DNA of 19,496 nt from the NCBI GenBank assembly GCA_017881985.1, contig JADGQH010000025.1:1-19496 (forward strand). The letters are read 5' to 3'. Under the pieces are notes generated by a model, which was given only the letters and a program-made list of their open reading frames with translations, was not told where the DNA came from and did no database searches. This DNA is from Chloroflexota bacterium. GTDB lineage: Bacteria; Chloroflexota; Limnocylindria; Limnocylindrales; CSP1-4. This document shows, piece by piece, positions 1 to 6,868 of the stretch (positions within the stretch are counted from its first letter, which is position 1; each line of letters starts with the position of its first letter). The position numbers and the translations under genes are program-made.

Positions 1-297
1 GCCGAAGGCGGCGCCTTCGACATCAGCTGGTCGTTCGCGCAGGACGACGGCAGACTCGAGCATCTCCGCGAGCACGTCCTCCCCGGCGAGGAGGTCCCCA
101 GCATCTCGGCCTCCTTCGGTGCCGCGTTCCTCTACGAGAACGAGATGCGGGAGCTCTTCGGGGTCAACGTCACCGGGATCGCGCTCGACCTGAAGGGCCA
201 GCTGTACAAGACCTCGACCATCGTGCCGTTCTCGCCGAGCGCGATCCGCGCACGCCTCGACGCGCTGGGCAAGGACAGCGTGGGCAAGAAGGCATGA
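1..297 (+). CDS. echD: Ech-type hydrogenase NuoC-like subunit (EchD), 3' part only
   Basis: The frame is open from the first base to a TGA at 295-297, giving the last 98 residues; the 5' end is outside the window. It carries the NuoC/30-kDa-subunit signature, seen as ENEMRELFGVNVTG at about residues 44-57. In complex I-related group 4 hydrogenases this subunit packs against the large subunit on the cytoplasmic arm and carries no cofactor. The next gene starts in an ATGA overlap and is an EchE, which favours EchD over a respiratory NuoC. In known ech operons the order is D-E-F, as here. The short tail (KDSVGKKA) has no extra domain. The family is well supported; the Ech rather than Nuo assignment comes from the neighbours. 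Confidence 0.85.
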   Translation, partial: AEGGAFDISWSFAQDDGRLEHLREHVLPGEEVPSISASFGAAFLYENEMRELFGVNVTGIALDLKGQLYKTSTIVPFSPSAIRARLDALGKDSVGKKA

Positions 298-1379
298 AGC
301 GCACCGTCGTCCCGATGGGGCCGCAGCACCCGGTGCTGCCCGAGCCGCTCGTGCTCGACCTCGTCCTCGAGGACGAGAAGGTCGTGGACGCGATCCCAAC
401 GATCGGCTACATCCATCGCGGCCTGGAGGCGCTCGTCGAGCGCATCGAGTTCGGTGAGTTCGGCTACGTCGTGGAGCGCATCTGCGGGATCTGCAGCTTC
501 ATGCACGGCATGGGCTACGCCGTGGCCATGGAGAAGATCATGGCCGTGGAGGTCCCGGAGCGGGCCAGCTGGCTGCGCCTGATCTGGGCCGAGATGTCGC
601 GCGTCCACAGCCACCTGCTGTGGCTGGGCCTGGGGGCCGACGCGTTCGGCTTCGAGAACCTCTTCATGCACTGCTGGCGGACGCGCGAGCAGGTCCTCGA
701 CATCTTTGAGAAGACGACCGGCGGCCGGATCATCTTCTCGGTGAACAAGATCGGCGGCGTGCGCCGCGACATCGAGGACTCCGAGCTCGCCGCGATCGTG
801 GCGACGCTGCAGGAGCTCGGGGCCGGCTTCGCCGAGACGGCTCGCATCTTCGAGACGGACCCCTCCATTCGCCATCGCCTGTCCGGCGTCGGCGTCCTGA
901 GCCGGGAGGACGCCCACGCGGTGGACGCGGTCGGCCCGATGGCCCGCGCGTCCGGCATCGCGCTCGACACGCGGCTCACCGGCACGCACTTCTACGACCG
1001 GCTCGATTTCGAGCCGGTCCTCGAGACCGCCGGGGACTGCCTTGCCCGGGTCGTCGTGCGCGTGCGCGAGATCACGCAGTCGATCGACCTCATCCGCCAG
1101 GCCGTCGAGCGGATGCCGAAGGGCGACGGTGCCCCGATCGACGTGAAGGTGCGCGGCAACCCGACCGGTGAGACCTTCGAGCGGCTCGAGCAGCCCCGGG
1201 GCGAGGTCATCTACTACATCAAGGCCAACGGCACGAAGAACCTGGAGCGGTTTCGGGCACGCACGCCGACCTTCGCGAACATCCCGGCCATGATCAAGCT
1301 GGTCAAGGGCTGCGACCTCGCGGACGTGCCGAACATCATCATGACGATCGACCCCTGCATCAGCTGCACGGAGCGCTGA
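294..1379 (+). CDS. echE: Group 4 [NiFe]-hydrogenase large subunit (EchE)
   Basis: This 361-residue catalytic subunit of an energy-converting, membrane-anchored hydrogenase reduces protons with ferredoxin electrons, or the reverse, linked to ion movement. Both nickel-iron ligand pairs are visible: ERICGICSFMH (Cys64, Cys67, His71) and the C-terminal DPCISCTER (Cys355, Cys358). NuoD of complex I lacks these pairs, so this is a hydrogenase. The protein ends three residues after the last ligand Cys. It therefore lacks the C-terminal peptide that maturation proteases remove in most [NiFe]-hydrogenases, as is usual for Ech enzymes. Other family stretches include MGPQHPVLPEP near the N-terminus and SRVHSHLLWLGL in the middle. 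The start is the ATG in the ATGA overlap with echD; echF begins one base after the stop. The membrane subunits EchA and EchB, and EchC, should lie upstream of the window. Confidence 0.95.
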   Translation: MKRTVVPMGPQHPVLPEPLVLDLVLEDEKVVDAIPTIGYIHRGLEALVERIEFGEFGYVVERICGICSFMHGMGYAVAMEKIMAVEVPERASWLRLIWAEMSRVHSHLLWLGLGADAFGFENLFMHCWRTREQVLDIFEKTTGGRIIFSVNKIGGVRRDIEDSELAAIVATLQELGAGFAETARIFETDPSIRHRLSGVGVLSREDAHAVDAVGPMARASGIALDTRLTGTHFYDRLDFEPVLETAGDCLARVVVRVREITQSIDLIRQAVERMPKGDGAPIDVKVRGNPTGETFERLEQPRGEVIYYIKANGTKNLERFRARTPTFANIPAMIKLVKGCDLADVPNIIMTIDPCISCTER

Positions 1380-1380
1380 G

Positions 1381-1818
1381 ATGGCCAACCCCTTCAACCT
1401 CCCCATGGTCGGCCGCTCGCTGCGCAACCTCGTGTCGCGCCCGGCCACGCGTCGCTATCCCAGCGAGACCCGGCCGCATTTCGCCGGAACCCGCGGGACG
1501 ATCGAGTTCGACCTGGACACGTGCGTCTTCTGCGGGCTCTGCGTGCGGCGCTGCCCGACCCTCGCGCTGACCTGCTCGCGGGAGGATCGCTTCTTCGCCA
1601 TCGAGCAGCTCCGCTGCATCGCCTGCGGCGTGTGCGTCGACGCGTGCAACAAGGACAGCCTCCACATGTCGGTGGATGCGCCCCGGGTTCACCTCCACAC
1701 CGGGGCGGCGCCGGGGGCGCCGCGGCCCGGGCACCAGGAATGGCATCAGCAGCAGCCCGCCGGCAGTCCCCCCGGCCCGGGCGACGCGGCAGGCGGCCCG
1801 GCCGTCGCCGCGATCTAA
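1381..1818 (+). CDS. echF: Hydrogenase 2x[4Fe-4S] subunit (EchF)
   Basis: This 145-residue NuoI-like subunit passes electrons between ferredoxin and the hydrogenase core. Two cluster motifs are seen: CVFCGLCVRRCP (Cys48, 51, 54, 58) and CIACGVCVDACN (Cys79, 82, 85, 89). In the second, Asn replaces the usual Pro after the last Cys. The N-terminal part, with PATRRYP and RPHFAGTRGTI, is typical of EchF and precedes the first cluster. From about residue 102 the protein becomes a low-complexity Gly/Pro/Ala/Gln tail of about 44 residues (positions about 1684-1815) with no recognisable domain. The ATG at 1381 follows the echE stop by one base, so the two are surely co-transcribed. Role and subunit assignment are strong; the tail has no assigned function. 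Confidence 0.92.
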   Translation: MANPFNLPMVGRSLRNLVSRPATRRYPSETRPHFAGTRGTIEFDLDTCVFCGLCVRRCPTLALTCSREDRFFAIEQLRCIACGVCVDACNKDSLHMSVDAPRVHLHTGAAPGAPRPGHQEWHQQQPAGSPPGPGDAAGGPAVAAI

Positions 1819-1832
1819 GCGAGGGTAGGGAC

Positions 1833-2054
1833 ATGGCAAGCGCGATCACCGACGACTGCATCGGCTGCGGGAACTGCGAGCCCGAGTGCCCATGTGGGGC
1901 GATCTCGAAGGCGGGCGAGGTCTACGTCGTCGATCCCCACGTGTGCACGGACTGCGTCACGACGGGTGGCTGCGTGGGCGTGGAGATCTGCCCGACCGAG
2001 GCGATCGTCGCCGCAACGACGGCGATGACCGCACTGACGGCGGCCGCGATCTGA
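1833..2054 (+). CDS. Small ferredoxin with atypical second cluster motif
   Basis: This 73-residue soluble ferredoxin is placed between echF and nfnAB, so it is a plausible electron carrier for both enzymes. The first motif is canonical: CIGCGNCEPECP (Cys9, 12, 15, 19). The second reads Cys38-x2-Cys41-x5-Cys47-x5-Cys53-Pro. That matches neither the usual C-x2-C-x2-C-x3-C nor the C-x2-C-x8-C-x3-C of the Allochromatium-type ferredoxins. An extra Cys21 follows the first motif. The ATG at 1833 has a good ribosome-binding stretch (GAGGG at 1821-1825). The same frame stays open further upstream, but that part overlaps echF and looks like a shadow. The last 15 residues are Ala/Thr-rich. A ferredoxin fold is confident; the second cluster's ligands are uncertain. 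Confidence 0.85.
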   Translation: MASAITDDCIGCGNCEPECPCGAISKAGEVYVVDPHVCTDCVTTGGCVGVEICPTEAIVAATTAMTALTAAAI

Positions 2055-2069
2055 CCTCGCGCCGCAACT

Positions 2070-2090
2070 GACCCCGGGGTCGCCCGGGCG
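2070..2090. other. Two adjoining GC palindromes after the ferredoxin gene
   Basis: A perfect 12-base palindrome GACCCCGGGGTC (2070-2081) adjoins a perfect 10-base palindrome CGCCCGGGCG (2081-2090), starting 15 bases after the ferredoxin stop. Both could form structure in RNA, but no T-run follows on either strand, so a classical intrinsic terminator is not shown. Chance is possible in such GC-rich sequence. Confidence 0.3.
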
Positions 2091-2189
2091 AGCCACGCTT
2101 TGGCACGTCCTGCCCCGGGTGCCGGGTCCCGCCGCGGGTGCCCCTCCCTTCCCCGGTGCCGTCCCGGCGGCGATGTGACTTTCGGCCCC

Positions 2190-2219
2190 TCGATCCATGC
2201 ACCGTTGCGCATGGATCGA
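2190..2219. repeat. 11-bp perfect inverted repeat upstream of nfnA
   Basis: TCGATCCATGC (2190-2200) and GCATGGATCGA (2209-2219) are perfect inverted copies separated by 8 bases. The centre lies about 72 bases upstream of the nfnA start. The arms are only moderately GC-rich, unlike the surroundings, which makes chance less likely. No T-run follows on the plus strand. It could be an operator for a dimeric regulator or a 5'-leader hairpin. No regulator is encoded nearby, and I do not recognise the half-site. Confidence 0.5.
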
Positions 2220-2276
2220 ATTCCCGCGTGCGGTGCATGATGATGTCGAACATGCCCACCCCGCTCGGGAGTCCCG

Positions 2277-3245
2277 ATGCACACCGTCATTGACACGGCC
2301 CAGCTCTCGCCGAACGTGACCCGCCTGGTCATCGAGGCGCCGCGAATCGCGGAGATTCGCCGGCCCGGCCAGTTCGTCATCGTCCACCGCGCTCCCGGCG
2401 CCGAGCGGATCCCGCTCACGATCGCGGACGCGGATCCGGAGCGAGGCACGATCACGCTCGTGATCCAGGCCGTCGGCAAGAGCACCGAGGACCTCGTGGC
2501 GCTGCGGCCCGGCGACGCGATCGCCGACGTCGCCGGCCCGCTGGGCAAGGCGACGGAGCTGCTCGACCACGGGCGCGCCGTGTGCGTCGGCGGCGGCGTC
2601 GGGACGGCGGTCGTGCACCCGATCGCGCTCGGGCTGGCCGCGCTCGGGGTCGAGGTGATCAGCGTCATCGGCGGACGATCGAAGGAATGGGTCATCTTCG
2701 AGGATGAGCTCCGCCGCGCCGGCCGGGTCATCACGTGCACGGACGACGGCAGCTACGGGCGCCACGGCTTCGTCACGGACGCGCTCCGCGAGGTGATCGA
2801 GGCGGGCGGCGTGGACGCGGTCTACGCGGTCGGCCCGGTCCCGATGATGCGGGCGGTCGCCGAGCTCACCCGGCCGTACGGCGTCCCGACCTTCGCGTCG
2901 CTCAACGCGATCATGCTCGACGGGACGGGAATGTGCGGCGGGTGCCGGGTCGCCGTCGGCGGCAAGACGGTCTACGCCTGCGTCGACGGGCCCGAGTTCG
3001 ACGCCCACCAGGTCGACTTCCGCGAGCTTGCCGATCGGCTGGGCACCTACCGGGACTTCGAGGCGCATGCGCTCGACGTGGCGCGCAAACGCCGGGCCGA
3101 GGCGCAGTCGGACTCGGCGGACGTGGCGGACGTGGCGGGCTCGGCGCCGATCCACGCGCCGGATGGCAGCTGCCTGATCCCCGGTCTCGCCACGGCCGCC
3201 GAGCGGCAGGAGGCAGCCGCGGTTGCCGGTGAGCCGCGCGCATGA
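2277..3245 (+). CDS. nfnA: NfnA: FAD/[2Fe-2S] subunit of bifurcating ferredoxin:NADP+ oxidoreductase
   Basis: This 322-residue protein is of the dihydroorotate dehydrogenase electron-transfer/sulfide dehydrogenase subunit type. With NfnB it couples NADH, NADPH and ferredoxin by flavin-based electron bifurcation in the cytoplasm. Visible features are a flavin-binding RPGQF (29-33) with RIPLTIAD (44-51), a nucleotide-binding GGGVGTA (105-111), and the C-terminal cluster motif DGTGMCGGC (215-223) with Cys235. In the Thermotoga enzyme the [2Fe-2S] cluster has three Cys and one Asp as ligands, so Cys220, Cys223, Cys235 and Asp215 are the candidates. GGGAG at 2267-2271 sits 5 bases before the ATG. 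Residues from about 270 are a low-complexity extension beyond the family core. The gene overlaps nfnB by ATGA. A sulfide dehydrogenase alpha/beta pair is the alternative name for the same family; the nearby Ech and ferredoxin favour Nfn. Confidence 0.88.
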   Translation: MHTVIDTAQLSPNVTRLVIEAPRIAEIRRPGQFVIVHRAPGAERIPLTIADADPERGTITLVIQAVGKSTEDLVALRPGDAIADVAGPLGKATELLDHGRAVCVGGGVGTAVVHPIALGLAALGVEVISVIGGRSKEWVIFEDELRRAGRVITCTDDGSYGRHGFVTDALREVIEAGGVDAVYAVGPVPMMRAVAELTRPYGVPTFASLNAIMLDGTGMCGGCRVAVGGKTVYACVDGPEFDAHQVDFRELADRLGTYRDFEAHALDVARKRRAEAQSDSADVADVAGSAPIHAPDGSCLIPGLATAAERQEAAAVAGEPRA

Positions 3246-4789
3246 CGAACCAGCCGACCCCGGCCCCCGGGACGGGGGGACCGGACGCGGCCCTCGGCGA
3301 CACGACCTTCACTCCGGCGTTCGACCACCCGCTCTCCCCCAAGGAGCGGATGACGATCGACCGCGGCCACATGCCGGAGCAGGACGCGCTCCTGCGGGCC
3401 GCCAACTTCCGCGAGGTGAACCTCGGCTACTCGCAGCAGCTCGCCATGCTCGAAGCAGAGCGCTGCCTCCAGTGCAAGAACCCGGTCTGCATCGAGGGGT
3501 GCCCCGTCCGGGTGAACATCCCGCTCTTCATCGAGCGGCTCCGCGTCGGCGACATGGACGGCGCCGCGGCATCGCTGCTCGACGACAACGCCCTGCCCTG
3601 CGTGACCGGCCGGGTCTGCCCCCAGGAGATCCAGTGCGAGGGCCGCTGCGTCCGCACGAAGAAGGGCGCGTCGGTCGCCATCGGCTCCCTTGAGCGCTTC
3701 GTGGCCGACTGGGCAATGGCGCACCCGGACCGGTCCACGCCTGCCGCCCCCGCGACATCGGGTCGGTCGGTCGCGGTCGTCGGCTCCGGGCCGGCCGGCC
3801 TGACCGCCGCCGGCGAGCTCGTGAAGCAGGGCCACGACGTCACGGTGTTCGAGGCGTTCCACGCCGCCGGCGGGGTCCTCATCTATGGGATCCCCGAGTT
3901 CCGGCTCCCGAAGGACATCGTCCAGCAGGAGGTGGACCGGCTGGTGGCGTCGGGCGTGAAGATCGAGACGAACGCGATCATCGGACGCACCTACACCCTG
4001 CGGGAGCTGCGCGAGCGGTTCGACGCGGTCTTCCTGGCGGTGGGCGCCGGCCTGCCCGTCTTCATGAACGTTCCCGGGGAGAACTTCAAAGGCGTCTACT
4101 CCGCGAACGAGTACCTGACGCGCGTCAACCTGATGGGCGCCTGGAACCCTGAATCCGACACGCCGGTGCTCAAGGGCCACCGGGTCGTCGTTGTCGGCGG
4201 GGGCAACGTCGCGATGGATTCGGTCCGGACCGCGAAGCGGCTCGGCGCGGACGAGGCGACGATCGTCTACCGGCGCGGCAAGGCCGAGCTCCCCGCCCGG
4301 GCCGAGGAGGTCCACCACGCGGAGCAGGAGGGTATCCGCTTCGAGCTGCAGGTCGCGCCGCTCGAGGTGCTGGCCGACGAGAACCGCTGGGTGACCGGCC
4401 TGCGCTGCATCCGGATGGAGCTCGGCGAGCCCGACGCGTCCGGCCGGCGCCGCCCGATCCCGATCGAGGGCTCCGAGTTCGTCATCGATTGCGAGATGGT
4501 CGTGGTCGCGATCGGGACACGCTCCAATCCGCTGCTGACCGCATCCGAGCCGGACCTCGCGCTGAACCAGGCCGGCTACATCGTCACCGACGAGCATGGA
4601 ATGTCGTCGCTGCCGGGCGTCTTCGCCGGCGGCGACATCGTCCGCGGCGCGGCGACCGTCATCCTCGCCATGGGCGACGGCAAGCGGGCGGCAGCCTCCG
4701 TCGATGCATGGCTGCGCGGCGCCTACCCTCCCGCGGACGAATCGCTCGCCGCAGCGGCGGCTACGGCCGGGACGACCTCAGGAGGCTGA
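3242..4789 (+). CDS. nfnB: NfnB: glutamate synthase small-chain-like, bifurcating FAD subunit
   Basis: This 515-residue protein is the large Nfn subunit, related to the NADPH-dependent glutamate synthase beta chain. It should hold the bifurcating FAD, two [4Fe-4S] clusters and the NADPH site. The first cluster region has Cys75, 78, 83 and 87 (AERCLQCKNPVCIEGCP); the second has Cys120, 126, 132 and 136. Rossmann motifs follow: GSGPAGLTAAG for FAD from residue 181, and VVVVGGGNVAMDSV for NAD(P). A C-terminal LPGVFAGGDIVRGAATV closes the FAD site. The N-terminus is about 30 residues longer than usual and there is a short Ala-rich tail. The gene is translationally coupled to nfnA by ATGA (3242-3245). 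No large glutamate synthase subunit is nearby, which argues against a role as GltD. Confidence 0.88.
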   Translation: MTNQPTPAPGTGGPDAALGDTTFTPAFDHPLSPKERMTIDRGHMPEQDALLRAANFREVNLGYSQQLAMLEAERCLQCKNPVCIEGCPVRVNIPLFIERLRVGDMDGAAASLLDDNALPCVTGRVCPQEIQCEGRCVRTKKGASVAIGSLERFVADWAMAHPDRSTPAAPATSGRSVAVVGSGPAGLTAAGELVKQGHDVTVFEAFHAAGGVLIYGIPEFRLPKDIVQQEVDRLVASGVKIETNAIIGRTYTLRELRERFDAVFLAVGAGLPVFMNVPGENFKGVYSANEYLTRVNLMGAWNPESDTPVLKGHRVVVVGGGNVAMDSVRTAKRLGADEATIVYRRGKAELPARAEEVHHAEQEGIRFELQVAPLEVLADENRWVTGLRCIRMELGEPDASGRRRPIPIEGSEFVIDCEMVVVAIGTRSNPLLTASEPDLALNQAGYIVTDEHGMSSLPGVFAGGDIVRGAATVILAMGDGKRAAASVDAWLRGAYPPADESLAAAAATAGTTSGG

Positions 4790-4798
4790 CCACCCCGC

Positions 4799-4813
4799 CG
4801 GCGCCCGACGCCG
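4799..4813. terminator. Possible shared terminator hairpin between convergent genes
   Basis: Only 26 bases separate the stops of nfnB and glyS. They contain CGGCG-CCCGA-CGCCG, a perfect 5-bp stem with a 5-base loop. It could end transcription from both sides, but it is short and no T-run follows, so this is weak. Confidence 0.25.
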
Positions 4814-4815
4814 AG

Positions 4816-6234
4816 CTACAGCCCCCGGGGCCGCGCCGCGTCGAGCTTGTCGGTGATGTAGCGGGTGACCTGGCCGGCCGAGATGCGCTCCTGCGTCATC
4901 GCATCGCGGTCGCGGACCGTGACATTGCCGTCCTCGAGCGAGTCCACGTCCACCGTGACGCACCACGGCGTGCCGATCTCGTCCTGGCGGCGGTAGAGCT
5001 TGCCGATCGCGGCCGTGTCGTCGTAGACCGCCATCGTCTGCCGCTTGAGGTCGTCCTTGATCCGGTGGCACAGCTCCACGATCTCTGGCCGCTTCTTGAG
5101 GAGCGGCAGCACGGCGACCTTGTACGGCGCCAGGTCCGGGTGAATTCCCAGTACGACCCGCTTCTCTCCGCGGACCTCCTCCTCGCGATAGGCGTCGATC
5201 AGGAAGGTGAACGCGGCGCGATCCGCACCGGCCGCCGTCTCGACCACCCAGGGGATGAAATGCTCGTCCGTCGCCGGGTCGAAGTACTCCAGGTTCTCGC
5301 CGGAGGCCTTCGCGTGGTTGCCCAGGTCCCAGTCGCCGCGATTGTGGATTCCCTCGAGCTCCTTCCAGCCGAATGGGAACCGGTATTCGACGTCGATCGC
5401 CTTCTTCGCGTAGTGGGCCAGCTCGTCGGGCGCGTGCTCGCGGAAGCGCAGGCGGGAACGCGTCACGCCGTACGCCTCGTACCAGGCCATGCGCTTCGGA
5501 AGCCACTCCTCGAACGCGGTCGCGGCGCCCTCTCTGGGCCGGACGAAGTACTGCATCTCCATCTGCTCGAACTCGCGCATCCGGAAGACGAAGTTGCCCG
5601 GGCTGATCTCGTTGCGGAAGCTCTTCCCGATCTGGGCGATCCCGAAGGGGAGCTTCTTGCGGGTCGATTCACGGACGTTCTTGAAGTTGACGTAGCTGCC
5701 CTGGGCCGTCTCCGGGCGGAGGTAGACGATGGCCGCCTCGTCCTCGACCGGGCCCATGTAGGTCTTGAACATCAGGTTGAAGCGGCGCGGCGCCGAGAGC
5801 TTCCCGCCGTCGGCCGGGCAGGTCAGCTTCAGGCGGTCGACGATCTCCGGGTCCTTGATGTCGGTCTGCGTGAGCTCCTCGGTGCCGGGCAACTCGTCGA
5901 GCCGATAGCGCCGCCGGCAGGACGCGCACTCCACGAGGGGATCGCTGAACGACCCGACGTGGCCGGAGGTCACCCATACCTGCGGATGCATGAGGATCCC
6001 CGCGTCGACGCCCACAACGTCGTCACGCTCCTGGACCATGGCCCGCCACCAGGCGCGCTTCACATTGTTCTTGAGCTCGACGCCGAGCGGCCCGTAATCC
6101 CAGACGGCGTTGATCCCGCCGTAGATCTCCGACGATGGGAAGACGAAGCCGCGGCGCTTCGCCAGGCTCACGATGACGTCGAGGTTCGCGACTGAAGGCG
6201 CGACGGCGTTCGGGTCGGGCTGGGGTTCGGTCAC
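4816..6234 (-). CDS. glyS: Glycyl-tRNA synthetase, single-chain alpha2 type
   Basis: This 472-residue class II synthetase charges tRNA-Gly. It is the single-polypeptide dimeric form rather than the alpha2beta2 form. Family stretches include RGFVFPSSEIYGG (28-40), LRPETAQGSYVNFKN (172-186), motif 2 around FRNEISPGNFVFRMREFEQM (206-225), and the motif 3-like VVETAAGADRA (330-340). The C-terminal anticodon-binding domain begins at about residue 367 (LAPYKVAVLPLL). A CxxC (Cys103, Cys106) lies in the insertion region and may bind zinc. I chose GTG 6234 because GGAG lies 9 bases upstream on the minus strand and family homology starts just after; translation further upstream is Arg/Ser-rich nonsense. 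A GTG at 6249 is the alternative. The gene is alone on its transcript and converges with nfnB. Confidence 0.95.
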   Translation of the reverse strand: MTEPQPDPNAVAPSVANLDVIVSLAKRRGFVFPSSEIYGGINAVWDYGPLGVELKNNVKRAWWRAMVQERDDVVGVDAGILMHPQVWVTSGHVGSFSDPLVECASCRRRYRLDELPGTEELTQTDIKDPEIVDRLKLTCPADGGKLSAPRRFNLMFKTYMGPVEDEAAIVYLRPETAQGSYVNFKNVRESTRKKLPFGIAQIGKSFRNEISPGNFVFRMREFEQMEMQYFVRPREGAATAFEEWLPKRMAWYEAYGVTRSRLRFREHAPDELAHYAKKAIDVEYRFPFGWKELEGIHNRGDWDLGNHAKASGENLEYFDPATDEHFIPWVVETAAGADRAAFTFLIDAYREEEVRGEKRVVLGIHPDLAPYKVAVLPLLKKRPEIVELCHRIKDDLKRQTMAVYDDTAAIGKLYRRQDEIGTPWCVTVDVDSLEDGNVTVRDRDAMTQERISAGQVTRYITDKLDAARPRGL

Positions 6235-6254
6235 GGGATGCAGCTCCACGAGGG

Positions 6255-6277
6255 GTCCGCGCGTGGCATGCGCGGAC
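6255..6277 (-). promoter_or_regulatory. Leader hairpin upstream of glyS
   Basis: On the minus strand GTCCGCGC, a 7-base loop and GCGCGGAC form a perfect 8-bp stem. It lies between the putative glyS promoter and its ribosome-binding site. It is not a T-box, since no antiterminator consensus is visible and the leader is only about 55 bases. It may affect mRNA stability or access to the start. Confidence 0.4.
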
Positions 6278-6295
6278 GGGAGGACGGTCCCGCGG

Positions 6296-6304
6296 ATCGT
6301 ACCA
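6296..6304 (-). promoter_or_regulatory. Putative glyS promoter, extended -10
   Basis: On the minus strand TGG-TACGAT gives a TGn-extended -10 hexamer (TACGAT at 6301-6296). No -35 box is evident 16-18 bases upstream, as is common for extended -10 promoters. The predicted transcript would start near 6289, leaving a leader of about 55 bases to the GTG. The same TGn-TAnnnT pattern occurs before recO and the prenyl synthase gene. Confidence 0.5.
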
Positions 6305-6448
6305 GACGCTCGGGTCGCCGCCGGGGCGCAGCACCGCCAGCCGTCACGCCGCCGGGACGCGGCGCCCGGCCGCGGCCAGGATGCGCGACCACGGTTCCGG
6401 AGGAACGGCCCGGGGCGGTGACTCGAGGAACGGTGCGGGGCCGGACTC

Positions 6449-6868
6449 CTACCAGGCGCGAACCCGGGTCGGCCGGATCCGGATCTCCACCGGGTAGTCG
6501 ACGAGGAAGCTCGCCATCGTCCAGCCGTTCGCCGCCACCTGCGCCGCGTACTTCTCGATGTATGCCGGCGGAACGTCGGCCTCGGCAGCATGCTCTTGGA
6601 CGACCCGCGCCTCGCCCTCGATCGACACGACATCCCCGCCGTCACCGTCGGAGTCGAGGTTCGCCGCCACGCGCGGGTTCGCCCGGATGTTCGCAGGACG
6701 CGGCGTGTCGGCCCGGCTGTACACGAGGATCTCGTCGTCGGTCCACAGGAACCAGACCGGTGAGGCCTGGGGCTGGCCGGCTGCCGTCACGGTCGTCAGC
6801 CAGAGGATGAGCGCGTCCCGAAGGCGCCCCGCCGCGCGGGCGCCGGCCGCTGTCGCGAGGTCGATCAT
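6449..6868 (-). CDS. Split-barrel FMN/F420-binding PPOX-class protein
   Basis: This 139-residue single-domain protein is of the pyridoxamine 5'-phosphate oxidase-like split-barrel superfamily. It resembles the short PPOX-class probable F420-dependent enzymes of actinobacteria and Chloroflexota. Seen are a first strand pair LWLTTVTAAGQPQASPVWFLW (about 23-43), the cofactor-side SRADTPRPANIRANPRVAAN (51-70), and a C-terminal YPVEIRIRPTRVRAW. The start at 6868 is fixed by an ATGA overlap with recO, so it is the second gene of that transcript. The physiological substrate cannot be read from the sequence. The cofactor could be F420 or FMN, and no F420 biosynthesis gene is in the window. Confidence 0.8.
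   Translation of the reverse strand: MIDLATAAGARAAGRLRDALILWLTTVTAAGQPQASPVWFLWTDDEILVYSRADTPRPANIRANPRVAANLDSDGDGGDVVSIEGEARVVQEHAAEADVPPAYIEKYAAQVAANGWTMASFLVDYPVEIRIRPTRVRAW

Noticed and set aside
132..1448. Long open frame of 438 codons on the minus strand opposite echE and echF
   Set aside because: The plus strand encodes clear hydrogenase subunits with ligand cysteines. The minus translation is His/Asp/Arg-rich with no family pattern, typical of antisense frames in GC-rich DNA.
2101..2114. TGGCAC...TGCC resembling a sigma-54 promoter before nfnA
   Set aside because: The GG and GC elements are 8 bases apart instead of the required 10, and no enhancer-binding regulator is visible.
4816..6645. 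GlyRS starting at 6645 with 137 extra residues
   Set aside because: The extra part is Arg/Ser-rich, lies over the promoter, leader hairpin and the end of the PPOX gene, and has no GlyRS homology.
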